This document shows positions 27,986-36,032 of a stretch of 64,000 nucleotides of DNA, one piece after another; positions within the stretch are counted from its first letter, which is position 1; every line of letters begins with the position of its first letter. Source of the DNA: JASJBU01 sp963790775. GTDB taxonomy: Bacteria > Pseudomonadota > Gammaproteobacteria > Chromatiales > Chromatiaceae. A model generated the notes under the pieces. That model was not told the origin of the DNA and did no database searches. It saw only the letters and a list, made by a program, of their open reading frames with translations. The DNA is taken from the NCBI GenBank assembly GCA_963790775.1, contig CAWBPR010000010.1, positions 124,001 through 188,000 of the forward strand, read 5' to 3'. A program made the translations under genes and the position numbers.

Positions 27986-28004
27986 TTGTGACTGAAGGGG
28001 TTTC

Positions 28005-29273
28005 GTGGACGATTTTATTATTCTAGCAGTACTTCTGGTGTTGTCAGGTGTCTTTTCCGGTTCGGAAACGGCATTGGTTTCACTATCAATGGCGCGGGCG
28101 GAATCTCTCTACCGGGAAGGCAGGTCAGGGTCGCGCGCGCTGTATCATCTCAAGAGCGACCCCAGTCGCATGCTGATTACTATCCTGATTGGCAATAATG
28201 TGGTTAATATCGCCGCCTCCGCCATGGCCACGGTAGTGGCGACAGAGTATTTTGGTACTCGGGGCCCCGGCATCGCGGTAGGCGTACTGACGATTCTGAT
28301 CCTGATCTTTGGAGAGATCACCCCGAAAAGTTTGGCTACCCGCTTTTCTGAGCGGATATCCCTGTTCATTTCACCTTTAATCTATGGCCTCATGCGCTTG
28401 ATGTACCCTTTGGTGTGGCTGTTTTTACAGTTCACCAATTGGATTCGGTCACGGACCAAGGCAGTTGAGGATCCGCTGGTGACAGAGTCTGAGGTGATCA
28501 CCATGGTGGGGCATGGGGAAGTTGAGGGTGTCATCGAGACCGGTGAGCGGGAGATGATAGAGCGGGTCTTTAATTTCAACGATCTTAAAGCAGCGGATGT
28601 CATGACTCCACGCCGTCAGGTCTACCGTCTGGATGGCCGGCGTCTGGTGAAGGATGTCCTGCCGGAAATTCTCCAGCAGCCCTTTTCAAGGATTCCCCTG
28701 TTTGCGGCGGACCCGGACGAGATCGTCAGCCTGGTATTTCTGCGTGACCTGATGATTGCTATCACCAGTGGGGATATGGACATTCCTGTCAGCCAGATTG
28801 CCCAGGAGCCCCTGTTTACCGCTGAAAACACGCCTACTGATGAGCTGATCCGCACCCTGCGCAGTAAAAGACGCCACATGGCTGTTGTGGTGGATGAGCA
28901 TGGCGCAATGGTTGGCGTGGTGACGCTGGAGGATCTGCTTGAAGAACTGGTCGGCGAGATCTATGACGAGACTGATGTAAAGCCGGATGAAATGATGGAG
29001 CTCAGTGAAGGCCGCGTCCTGGTGAATGGGGCTACTGAACTGCGTGTGATAGAAGATTACTTTGAAATGGATATACCTGGTAAGCCGACAGATACCATCA
29101 ATCGCTGGCTCCTCGAGCACACGGAACGCATCCCGGTGAAAGATGAACAATTCGCACTGGATGGTCTGAAGATTCGCGTTGAAGATGCCTCTTCAAGGCG
29201 AATACATCAGGTGGTGCTGGAAAAGATAACGGATCTGGATGACAGTCATCCAGAAGATGGTAAGTCAGGTTGA
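28005..29273 (+). CDS. DUF21/CBS-domain transporter (CNNM/CorC family), solo gene
   Basis: Fifth family member in the window, 422 aa from a GTG start preceded by GAAGGGG. DUF21 spans about 1-190 (SGVFSGSETALVSLS, LIGNNVVNIAAS, GEITPKSLA), the CBS pair about 200-330 (SRIPLFAADPDEIV, VVDEHGAMVGVVTLEDLLEELVG) and a CorC/HlyC-associated domain ends the protein. It most resembles the YfjD/CorB type and has no B partner beside it. Divalent-cation handling is the family expectation. Confidence 0.9.
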   Translation: MDDFIILAVLLVLSGVFSGSETALVSLSMARAESLYREGRSGSRALYHLKSDPSRMLITILIGNNVVNIAASAMATVVATEYFGTRGPGIAVGVLTILILIFGEITPKSLATRFSERISLFISPLIYGLMRLMYPLVWLFLQFTNWIRSRTKAVEDPLVTESEVITMVGHGEVEGVIETGEREMIERVFNFNDLKAADVMTPRRQVYRLDGRRLVKDVLPEILQQPFSRIPLFAADPDEIVSLVFLRDLMIAITSGDMDIPVSQIAQEPLFTAENTPTDELIRTLRSKRRHMAVVVDEHGAMVGVVTLEDLLEELVGEIYDETDVKPDEMMELSEGRVLVNGATELRVIEDYFEMDIPGKPTDTINRWLLEHTERIPVKDEQFALDGLKIRVEDASSRRIHQVVLEKITDLDDSHPEDGKSG

Positions 29274-29313
29274 GATCAGGCTAGAAGTTGACTGGCTGTT
29301 AACCTCTAGCGCG

Positions 29314-29342
29314 AATAATGCGGAGCGGGACTCCGCATTATT
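29314..29342. terminator. Bidirectional terminator between convergent genes
   Basis: Perfect 12-bp inverted repeat AATAATGCGGAG / CTCCGCATTATT with a 5-nt loop. It starts 41 bp after the DUF21 stop and covers the stop codon of the convergent small gene. GC core with AT-rich ends gives a U-tract in both directions. Confidence 0.8.
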
Positions 29343-29592
29343 TACACTTGCCGGCAAGTTCATTGCGGCGTTTGTGAGCCTTTTTCAGTTGCAGTGATAC
29401 GACCTTGAGTTCTGTCTTGAGGCGCTTTTTTTTCGTATTGTTTTTCTCCTCGTCCATTTTTTTCTCAAGCTTCGATTTTTTTTCATCGAGTTTGGCGAGA
29501 ATTTCATCGATCCGATCGCAGCGCACGGATTTCTTTTTCGCACCTTTGTGCAGATAGTCATTCAGACTTTCCAGCAGTTTCTCTATACCCAT
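29338..29592 (-). CDS. Small Lys-rich coiled-coil protein (second copy)
   Basis: An 84-aa, highly charged, helical protein (coiled coil about residues 25-75) with two Cys (one central, one at the C-terminus) and no signal peptide. GGAG eight bases before the ATG supports the start. It is 83 bp downstream of an intact Na/Pi cotransporter gene. It aligns without gaps along nearly its whole length with the 80-aa protein at 17494-17736, which has the same position after another cotransporter. The repeated linkage argues for a shared job with the transporter. No known family is recognised. Confidence 0.75.
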   Translation of the reverse strand: MGIEKLLESLNDYLHKGAKKKSVRCDRIDEILAKLDEKKSKLEKKMDEEKNNTKKKRLKTELKVVSLQLKKAHKRRNELAGKCK

Positions 29593-29675
29593 GCGATGAT
29601 CTCCATTAATGGGTTGTAGTTGTTTCTCTAGCGCTAAATCTAGAAGAATTATACTTTATATATGTTGCAATATTC

Positions 29676-31463
29676 TTACGCTTCGACCGGCGTCACGGTC
29701 TTTGCCATGCGTTTGGCAAAGTAGTAGATGCGTTTCTGTTTTTCGATGATATCCACCTCAATGGTGTAAGCAGGTATGCGGTTGGGTTCCTCGGCCACCA
29801 GCCTTTCCGCCTGATGGGTGGCTGCTGAATTGGACAGTATATTTATTTCATCTTTCATGGAGATTACCACCCGCGCAGCTTCAGTATTGTTTTGGGATAC
29901 GGCCTGTACCGCCGCCATAAAGGCCTTGGTGATCACCTTGTGAAATCCACTCAGCACTTCCCGGGTAGGTTGACTGATTGAAAACCCGGCTTTGATGCGG
30001 TCAAAACCCAGATCAACCAGATTGGTTTCGATCGTGTCGCCAATGTTTTCCAGATCGCTGACCGCTTCCATGAGTTTGAGGAATTCCTCGGTCTGTTGAT
30101 CGGTCAATGAGCGTTTGCTGATTCTTCCCATGTAATCGACGATCTGTTCATACAGTATATCCACCTTATCGTCCAGGTCTCGCACCTCAATAAGGGATTT
30201 TCGGCTGCCTTGAAGGATCGCGGGCATGATGTCTTCCAGCATCTTCTGCACGGTCTCACCCATATGCAGTACTTCCAGACGTACCCGGTCGAGAGCCAGA
30301 GAGGGGGTCGAAAGCAGCTCCGAATCCAGATACTTTGCGCTGACCCGCAACTCTTGCTCATCAAGGCTGCCTTCCGGAATCAGCCATTCCACCAGGCGTG
30401 CAATCTGGGTGGTAAAGCCAATGAATATGAAGGTATTGGCAATATTGAAGATGGTATGTGCATTGGCGATCTGGCGTGGTGTTTCTGCGCCGAGCCGGTC
30501 CACGCCTGAGAGTTCCGGGTGTGTGGGTGAGAAGGAAGTGACCCAACTGGCTAGCTGATCGATGAAAAACACCCAGATCAGAACCCCTGCGACATTGAAC
30601 ATGACATGTACAAGGGCAGCGCGCACCGCCTCCCTGGGTTTGCCGATGGAGGCCAGCATGGCGGTGACGCAGGTGCCGATATTCGCGCCAAACGCCAGGG
30701 CAATACCCGCCGGGAGCGTGATGAAACCCTGACTGGCCATGACAATCACAATACCGGTAGTGGCTGACGAGGATTGAATCAGTCCGGTAAACGCAGCAGC
30801 AATCAGGATGCCGATCAGGGGGTTCTCCATCTGAATCATCAGATCGAGAAACGGTTGGAAGGTGCGCAGAGGTTTCATTGCGTCACTCATCACGCTCATG
30901 CCGAAGAACACCAGCCCCAATCCCATCAGCATCGCGCCATACTGTTTGATGTTGTCCTGTTTGGAGATGAACAGCATGCTGAAGCCGACGCCGACCATCA
31001 GCAAAGCAGCCTTGGTAACCTTGAAAGCAACAATCTGTGCGGTAATCGTAGTGCCGATATTGGCGCCCATGATGACCCCGACAGACTGTGACATGGACAT
31101 CAGACCCGCAGTGATAAATCCAACCACCAGTACCGTAGTGACAGAGGAGGATTGAATGATGGCGGTGACGAAAGCGCCGGTCGTAGCGCCCATGAAACGG
31201 TTGGCTGTCAGCTTGGCAAGGATCGTTTTCATACGCTCGCCGGCAACGGCTTTGAGGGCATCCGCCATTTGCTCCATGCCAAACAGAAACAGCGCGAGTC
31301 CGCCAAACAACTGCATGCCCATGACGCCCCAGTCCATGTCTGATTCTGAACCGGTTGCGGCCATCGTCGGGTAGGCCATGAATACCGCAGCCAGACTTGC
31401 AAGCAGCGCCAGAGTCAATCTCGTAGAACTGTTTTCAATCCAAGGCATAGTTTTTGAGAGCAT
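29676..31463 (-). CDS. Na/Pi cotransporter with C-terminal PhoU-like domain
   Basis: Sodium-dependent phosphate carrier of 595 aa. A hydrophobic leader (about 15-35) is followed by two inverted Na/Pi repeats carrying the diagnostic IIQSSSVTTV and LIQSSSATTG motifs and GANIGTTITA / GANIGTCVTA. The last 230 residues form a helical PhoU-like domain with EAVSDLENIGDTIETN. The carrier half differs in sequence from the broken copy at 17753-19563, so the two are not recent duplicates. It is 18 bp downstream of uspA, in the apparent ppk-uspA-nptA-coiled-coil operon led by a PHO box. Direction (uptake or export) cannot be told. Confidence 0.92.
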   Translation of the reverse strand: MLSKTMPWIENSSTRLTLALLASLAAVFMAYPTMAATGSESDMDWGVMGMQLFGGLALFLFGMEQMADALKAVAGERMKTILAKLTANRFMGATTGAFVTAIIQSSSVTTVLVVGFITAGLMSMSQSVGVIMGANIGTTITAQIVAFKVTKAALLMVGVGFSMLFISKQDNIKQYGAMLMGLGLVFFGMSVMSDAMKPLRTFQPFLDLMIQMENPLIGILIAAAFTGLIQSSSATTGIVIVMASQGFITLPAGIALAFGANIGTCVTAMLASIGKPREAVRAALVHVMFNVAGVLIWVFFIDQLASWVTSFSPTHPELSGVDRLGAETPRQIANAHTIFNIANTFIFIGFTTQIARLVEWLIPEGSLDEQELRVSAKYLDSELLSTPSLALDRVRLEVLHMGETVQKMLEDIMPAILQGSRKSLIEVRDLDDKVDILYEQIVDYMGRISKRSLTDQQTEEFLKLMEAVSDLENIGDTIETNLVDLGFDRIKAGFSISQPTREVLSGFHKVITKAFMAAVQAVSQNNTEAARVVISMKDEINILSNSAATHQAERLVAEEPNRIPAYTIEVDIIEKQKRIYYFAKRMAKTVTPVEA

Positions 31464-31481
31464 ACGGAATACCCCAGTGAG

Positions 31482-31949
31482 TTAATTCGCTTTGACGATT
31501 GTTACAGGCACGGGCGACAGACGGACGATCTGTTCAGCTTTCGAACCCAGTAACATATGTTTCAAGCCGGTACGGCCCTGGCTCCCCATCACAACCATTG
31601 AGGCGTTTGTTTTTTCAATGACCTGCAGGATTCTCGTCACCGGCAATCCCAACACCAGCATGGTCTCGGACTTGTTGAGTATCTTTAATTCCGGATGCCG
31701 TTTTTTGACCGCTTTCATGAATTCTTCAAACATCTCTTTGGCGAGGTCTTCAATCCTTACGAGGCTCTTTTTGGTTTTTATTTTTGCGTAATACCCTGGC
31801 ATGTCACCCGGGTCGTGGACAACGTGTAAGACGGTGATTGGCAGTTTCATGCACTCAGCCATCTCACAGGCCTTGAGTAACGCCACTTCTGAGTGAGAAG
31901 AGAAGTCGACAGGGACGAGAATGGGTTGTTTGTTTGATTTTTCAGACAA
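31482..31949 (-). CDS. Universal stress protein, UspA family
   Basis: Cytoplasmic UspA-domain protein of 155 aa. It has VDFSSHSEVALL at the start and the ATP-binding signature GSQGRTGLKHMLLGS near the C-terminus, so it is of the ATP-binding type. It lies between ppk (45 bp upstream) and the Na/Pi cotransporter (18 bp downstream), so an ATP-responsive role in phosphate or polyphosphate handling is plausible but inferred from position. Confidence 0.92.
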   Translation of the reverse strand: MSEKSNKQPILVPVDFSSHSEVALLKACEMAECMKLPITVLHVVHDPGDMPGYYAKIKTKKSLVRIEDLAKEMFEEFMKAVKKRHPELKILNKSETMLVLGLPVTRILQVIEKTNASMVVMGSQGRTGLKHMLLGSKAEQIVRLSPVPVTIVKAN

Positions 31950-31994
31950 ATTAATCTCCGTGTATATTTCTCTAGTGGCCAGGATGCATCGGGT

Positions 31995-34208
31995 TTATTG
32001 AGAGATTTTCAGGCGATACTGAAAGTGGTTCATCAACTTTTCACGCATGCGTTTTTCTTTGTGTTTCTTAGCGGCTGCGAGTCTGCGTTCTGCGACGCCG
32101 ATCAGGGTTTCCTGGCAATTGAGTGACTTATCCTCGCTGGACGGGTGCCGGCGGATGTAATTGCCGTCAGGCTGCATGTCCCAGGCGGAGTGCTGGTCAC
32201 CGAGTTGAACATCGAGTATCAATCTCAGTTCCTGACGCAGGGCGGGGGCCTCTACAGGAATGAGCACCTCGACGCGGCTCTTGAGGTTGCGCTGCATGAG
32301 GTCTGCCGAGCCGATGAAATACTCCTCGTCTCCACCGTTTCTGAAGTAGTTGATGCGCGCGTGTTCGAGAAAGCGTCCGACAATGCTGACCACTTTGCCG
32401 GACTCACTGAGTCCGGGTATGCCGGGGCGAAAGCGACAGGTGTCACGCACGATCAGATCGACCTTTACACCTGCCTTGGTGGCTGAATAGAGGGCCCTGA
32501 CGATATCCACATCTTCCAGTGCATTCATCTTCATCTGGATGAGTCCGGGGTCTTCGCTGGTATGCTGTTCGATCTCCCGGCTGATCTTTTGTAACAGCGC
32601 CTTTTTCAAGGTGTAGGGAGCGGCAAGTATCTTGCGATAGCTGGGAGGAGGGGAGTAACCGGTCAGATAGTTGAAGAGTTCGGTGAGATCCTGCCCGATA
32701 TCCTCATCACAACCCAAAACACCCAGATCGGTGTAGAGACGCGCCGTTCCGGCGTGATAGTTTCCGGTGCCGACATGGTAGTAGCGGCGAAGCTGTGAGT
32801 AGTCCTTGCGCACTACCATGATCAGTTTACTGTGCGTCTTCAAGCCGATCACGCCATAGTTCACATGAATTCCCGCTTGCTCCAGGCTGCGCGCCCAACG
32901 GATATTGGCAGCCTCATCAAAACGCGCTTTAAGTTCGACTAAAACTGCAACCTGCTTGCCATTCCGGGCGGCCATGATCAGTGAATTAAGGATGTTCCCC
33001 TCACCGGAAGTACGGTAGAGGGTCATCTTGATGGCGAGAACCTTAGGGTCTTCGGCAGCGGTCCTGAGGAAGCGCTCAACCGTAGTGCTGAACGATTCAT
33101 AAGGATGCTGCAACAGCAACGGGCCGCCATCGCGGATGATGTGAAAAATGTTGCGCCTGTCGTGGGCCAATTGCGGATGGTCTACCGCATAATGCGGCGG
33201 ATCCTTGAGTTCCGGGATGCTCAGGAATGCAAGCTCAAACAGATCCCGTGTCGCCATCATGAAATCGATTTCAAACACGTCCTGGGCTTCGTTCAATCCC
33301 AGTTCCGCCGCAAGCATGCCGCGGTGAGTGGGGTTCATGCCTTGAGAGATCTCCAGGCGTACGATGGGAGCGAAATGACGTTCGCGCAGTTCTGTCTCGA
33401 TCATCTCCAGCAGGTCGTTAGCGGTCTCTTCTTCGAGCTCCACATTGGCGTTGCGGGTCACCCGGAATGATTCACAGGTGATGATTTCCATGCCGGGAAA
33501 CAGCATATCCAGATTGTTGGCGATCAGATCATCCAGCGTGACATAGTTATAGCGATCGTCGACATGAATCAGCCGCGGAGAGACCTCTTTACTAACCGGG
33601 ACTTTAAGCCTCGCCATGTGTGTTTCATGACCATCCGGGAAGCGCAGCGTGACCAATAGATTAAGCGTCAGATTCGAGATGAAGGGAAAGGGGTGGCTGG
33701 GGTCCATTGCCAGCGGGGTCAGCATGGGGAAGATATTCTTGCGGAAATGCTCGCGCAATTGTTCCTGCTGGCCTGGCTGCAGATGCTTATACTCCGAGAT
33801 CAGGATGTTGTTCTCGGCCAGCAAACGGCTTAATTCGTGAAAAATATGCTGCTGCTCTTGCTGCAGTTCCCTGATGACAGCATGGCATTCCGTTAATTGT
33901 TCCTGTGGCGTCCTGCCATCCACAGTCGGTGTAACGACACCTGCAGCAACCTGCTGTTTCAGGCCGCCGATGCGTTTCATGAAAAACTCATCCAGATTGT
34001 TGCTCACAATCGCCAGGAACTTGACCCTTTCCAGGAGCGGATTGATGCTTCGGCCAGCTTCGTTGAGCACCCGTCTGTTGAAGGCCAGCCAGGTTAATTC
34101 ACGGTTTAAGTAGAGATTGCTGTCGTCGAGATCGAATACCGGAGCACTGACTTCAGGAGAGTCATGCTGAGCTGTCTGATCCATTTCTTGCGGTTGTGTC
34201 TGATTCAT
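31995..34208 (-). CDS. ppk1: Polyphosphate kinase 1
   Basis: Makes polyphosphate from ATP terminal phosphates, reversibly. From ATG 34208 (MNQTQPQ) it has 737 aa; the start is uncertain because no strong ribosome-binding site is seen, and a Met eight residues later is also possible. The N and head domains start around DSNLYLNRELTWLAFNRRVL; the catalytic half carries VNYGVIGLKTHSKLIMVVRKD with the autophosphorylated His, and HARINYFRNGGDEEYFIGSADLM. Three PHO-box half-sites lie about 103 bp upstream. It appears to head an operon with uspA and a Na/Pi cotransporter, so uptake and storage are probably switched together. Confidence 0.96.
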   Translation of the reverse strand: MNQTQPQEMDQTAQHDSPEVSAPVFDLDDSNLYLNRELTWLAFNRRVLNEAGRSINPLLERVKFLAIVSNNLDEFFMKRIGGLKQQVAAGVVTPTVDGRTPQEQLTECHAVIRELQQEQQHIFHELSRLLAENNILISEYKHLQPGQQEQLREHFRKNIFPMLTPLAMDPSHPFPFISNLTLNLLVTLRFPDGHETHMARLKVPVSKEVSPRLIHVDDRYNYVTLDDLIANNLDMLFPGMEIITCESFRVTRNANVELEEETANDLLEMIETELRERHFAPIVRLEISQGMNPTHRGMLAAELGLNEAQDVFEIDFMMATRDLFELAFLSIPELKDPPHYAVDHPQLAHDRRNIFHIIRDGGPLLLQHPYESFSTTVERFLRTAAEDPKVLAIKMTLYRTSGEGNILNSLIMAARNGKQVAVLVELKARFDEAANIRWARSLEQAGIHVNYGVIGLKTHSKLIMVVRKDYSQLRRYYHVGTGNYHAGTARLYTDLGVLGCDEDIGQDLTELFNYLTGYSPPPSYRKILAAPYTLKKALLQKISREIEQHTSEDPGLIQMKMNALEDVDIVRALYSATKAGVKVDLIVRDTCRFRPGIPGLSESGKVVSIVGRFLEHARINYFRNGGDEEYFIGSADLMQRNLKSRVEVLIPVEAPALRQELRLILDVQLGDQHSAWDMQPDGNYIRRHPSSEDKSLNCQETLIGVAERRLAAAKKHKEKRMREKLMNHFQYRLKISQ

Positions 34209-34310
34209 GATGTTTTCTACTAAAGTTGGCTGACTGAAGATCCAGGTATGAGAAACCAACTCAGGTATAGATGGTAGTGTTTTTATAGTTTGATGGTTGT
34301 TTAAACCATT

Positions 34311-34339
34311 ATTGCAGAAATATTACATCAATATTACAG
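34311..34339 (-). promoter_or_regulatory. PHO-box triple repeat before ppk
   Basis: On the minus strand: CTGTAAT-ATTG-ATGTAAT-ATTT-CTGCAAT, three half-sites with an exact 11-bp period. The repeat lies 103 bp upstream of the chosen ppk start, so PhoB control of the ppk-uspA-nptA unit is likely. Confidence 0.7.
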
Positions 34340-34483
34340 GTTTTTTTTATTCAAACCTAAATTTTATAAGTGAATGGTCATTTCTCCAGGTTGGCTTTGA
34401 GCGAATCGGTCAAGCACTAGATAACATGCTTAAATTATAATCATCCAGGCAGGATCATGCTGGTGAGGCTGAACCATTGTTGG

Positions 34484-34948
34484 TCAGTCGTAATCGATCT
34501 TCTGCCGCAATTTTTTTTGTTTACCTTGCTTCGTTTTACCATCCAGTCGTCTTCTCGATGAGGACTTGGTCGGTTTTGTCGGGATGCGTTTTTTGATAGG
34601 CGTCGCGACACTTTTAATGAGCGTCTGCAGCCGGATGAGCGCATCATTTCTGTTTTTTTCCTGGGTTCTGTAGCGCTGGGCCTTGATCACTATAACGCCA
34701 TCGGATGAGATTCGCTGGTCTCGCTTGTGCAGTAGTTTCTGTTTATAAAAATCCGGTAAAGACGAGCTGACGATATTGAAGCGCAGATGAATGGCGGATG
34801 AGACTTTATTGACATTTTGTCCACCTGCACCCTGCGCCCGGATAGCTGTCAGTTCGATCTCACTCATCGGGATCGATACGGCATGGGAGATCCTCAGCGC
34901 CTGGCTCAGGGAGGATTCGGCATTCGAGTGGTGAGAAGAATCATTCAT
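34484..34948 (-). CDS. arfB: Alternative ribosome-rescue factor ArfB (peptidyl-tRNA hydrolase)
   Basis: Releases nascent chains from ribosomes stalled on mRNA ends. The 154-aa protein has the RF1-type catalytic GGQ in ITAIRAQGAGGQNVNK-like context (here LTAIRAQGAGGQNVNK) and ends in the Lys/Arg-rich tail that enters the empty mRNA channel. The N-terminal 17-20 residues before the conserved VSIP are extra relative to E. coli YaeJ, so the true start may be slightly downstream. It is a stand-alone gene. Confidence 0.93.
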   Translation of the reverse strand: MNDSSHHSNAESSLSQALRISHAVSIPMSEIELTAIRAQGAGGQNVNKVSSAIHLRFNIVSSSLPDFYKQKLLHKRDQRISSDGVIVIKAQRYRTQEKNRNDALIRLQTLIKSVATPIKKRIPTKPTKSSSRRRLDGKTKQGKQKKLRQKIDYD

Positions 34949-35020
34949 GGCTTCGATAGGGTTCTGGACGGTTCTATAGCAGGCATTGATTTGGCTTGAT
35001 TCGTATCGAGGGGTTCGGCT

Positions 35021-35485
35021 TCAACTAATGTTTTTGAAACTGCCTTGGGTCAACGAGGCCAGGTCAGCCGGGCTGAGTTCGATTTCCAATCCGCGCCGGC
35101 CTGCGCTGATAAAAATGCTCTCGAAATCACTCGCTGTTGTATCCAGCAATGTCATGAGCCGCCTCTTCTGACCCAGCGGGCTGACTCCGCCCAATACATA
35201 TCCGGTGGATCTTTCCACTGCTCCCTTATCGGCCATTTTTACTTTTTTACACCCCATGGCCTTGGCGGTGAATTTAAGATTGAGCTGTTTAGACACGGGT
35301 ATGACTGCCACCGCGAGCTGACCGGGATCCGCTTCAATGACCAGCGTTTTGAAGACCCTGCCTGGATCGAGCCCCAGTTTCTCCACAGCTTCCAAGCCGT
35401 ATGACTGATGTGCGGGATCATGGGTATATGCATGGATCTCAAACGCTATGCCATTTCGCTTTGCTTGTTCTATTGCGGGAGTCAT
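35021..35485 (-). CDS. ybaK: Cys-tRNA(Pro)/Cys-tRNA(Cys) deacylase YbaK
   Basis: Editing enzyme that hydrolyses misacylated Cys-tRNA(Pro). From ATG 35485 (MTPAIEQAK, with GAGGAAGA before it) it has 154 aa. The YbaK/ProX fold shows VFKTLVIEAD, the catalytic-site Lys in LKFTAKAMG and the GGVSPLGQKRRL loop with the Gly-rich substrate site. Standard length and no oddities. Confidence 0.95.
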   Translation of the reverse strand: MTPAIEQAKRNGIAFEIHAYTHDPAHQSYGLEAVEKLGLDPGRVFKTLVIEADPGQLAVAVIPVSKQLNLKFTAKAMGCKKVKMADKGAVERSTGYVLGGVSPLGQKRRLMTLLDTTASDFESIFISAGRRGLEIELSPADLASLTQGSFKNIS

Positions 35486-35659
35486 TCTTCCTCTCACCTG
35501 TGTTGCATTGACTGCCGATTCCTTTTGAATCGGGTTTGGTCATGTTGCCGCATGGCTGTTTCCAGTATGCATCCAATCCACGCCTGCCATCGTAACTATG
35601 ACACAGGCCCTGTATGGCGCCATCAACCGTGTTACGTAAGCAAAGCGAGGCAATAGGTC

Positions 35660-35899
35660 ATGAAATATACACTGATTTCCACTGCGTTACTGATCTCAAT
35701 CGGGGTTTCACAGGCAGGAGATCTACAGCAGGAAAAAGCTGCCATGGAGCGGGCGCCACAAACCCTGGAAAGTACTGCTGTACGACCGGGCATCGGTGAC
35801 AGAAGCACTCAATTTGAAGATGTTGTCTACCCTGATTATGCAACCAGTCAGGATGACTGGACGGATTTGAGGAGTCAGGAAATCTACGGTTCTTTCTAG
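35660..35899 (+). CDS. Small predicted exported protein
   Basis: A 79-aa protein with a convincing signal peptide (MKYTLISTALLISIG, cleavage after SQAG region). The mature 60 residues are acidic and polar with no Cys and no recognised domain. The coding case rests on the signal peptide and an AGG-containing upstream region. Its neighbours (ybaK and the TPR gene) give no hint of function. Confidence 0.5.
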   Translation: MKYTLISTALLISIGVSQAGDLQQEKAAMERAPQTLESTAVRPGIGDRSTQFEDVVYPDYATSQDDWTDLRSQEIYGSF

Positions 35900-36032
35900 C
35901 ATCAGGTGAATGCAAGCCGGGTAAACTCCGGCAAAGACATGACGGAGGGAAGCTGTATGGGTGGCTGGCTGAGCGGGCAGGTGATGCGTGACGGTTGCCG
36001 TCAGCTTGTCAGTCAGCTGCCAAAATGAATGA

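Larger units (their letters stand above)
27314..28004. other. Divergent AT-rich gap, DUF47-pit / DUF21 gene
   Basis: About 690 bp, markedly AT-rich around 27630-27800. It contains the PHO-box-like array at 27657-27685 and the palindrome at 27971-27985. A 91-codon frame at 27358-27633 has no recognisable features and was not accepted. Confidence 0.4.
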
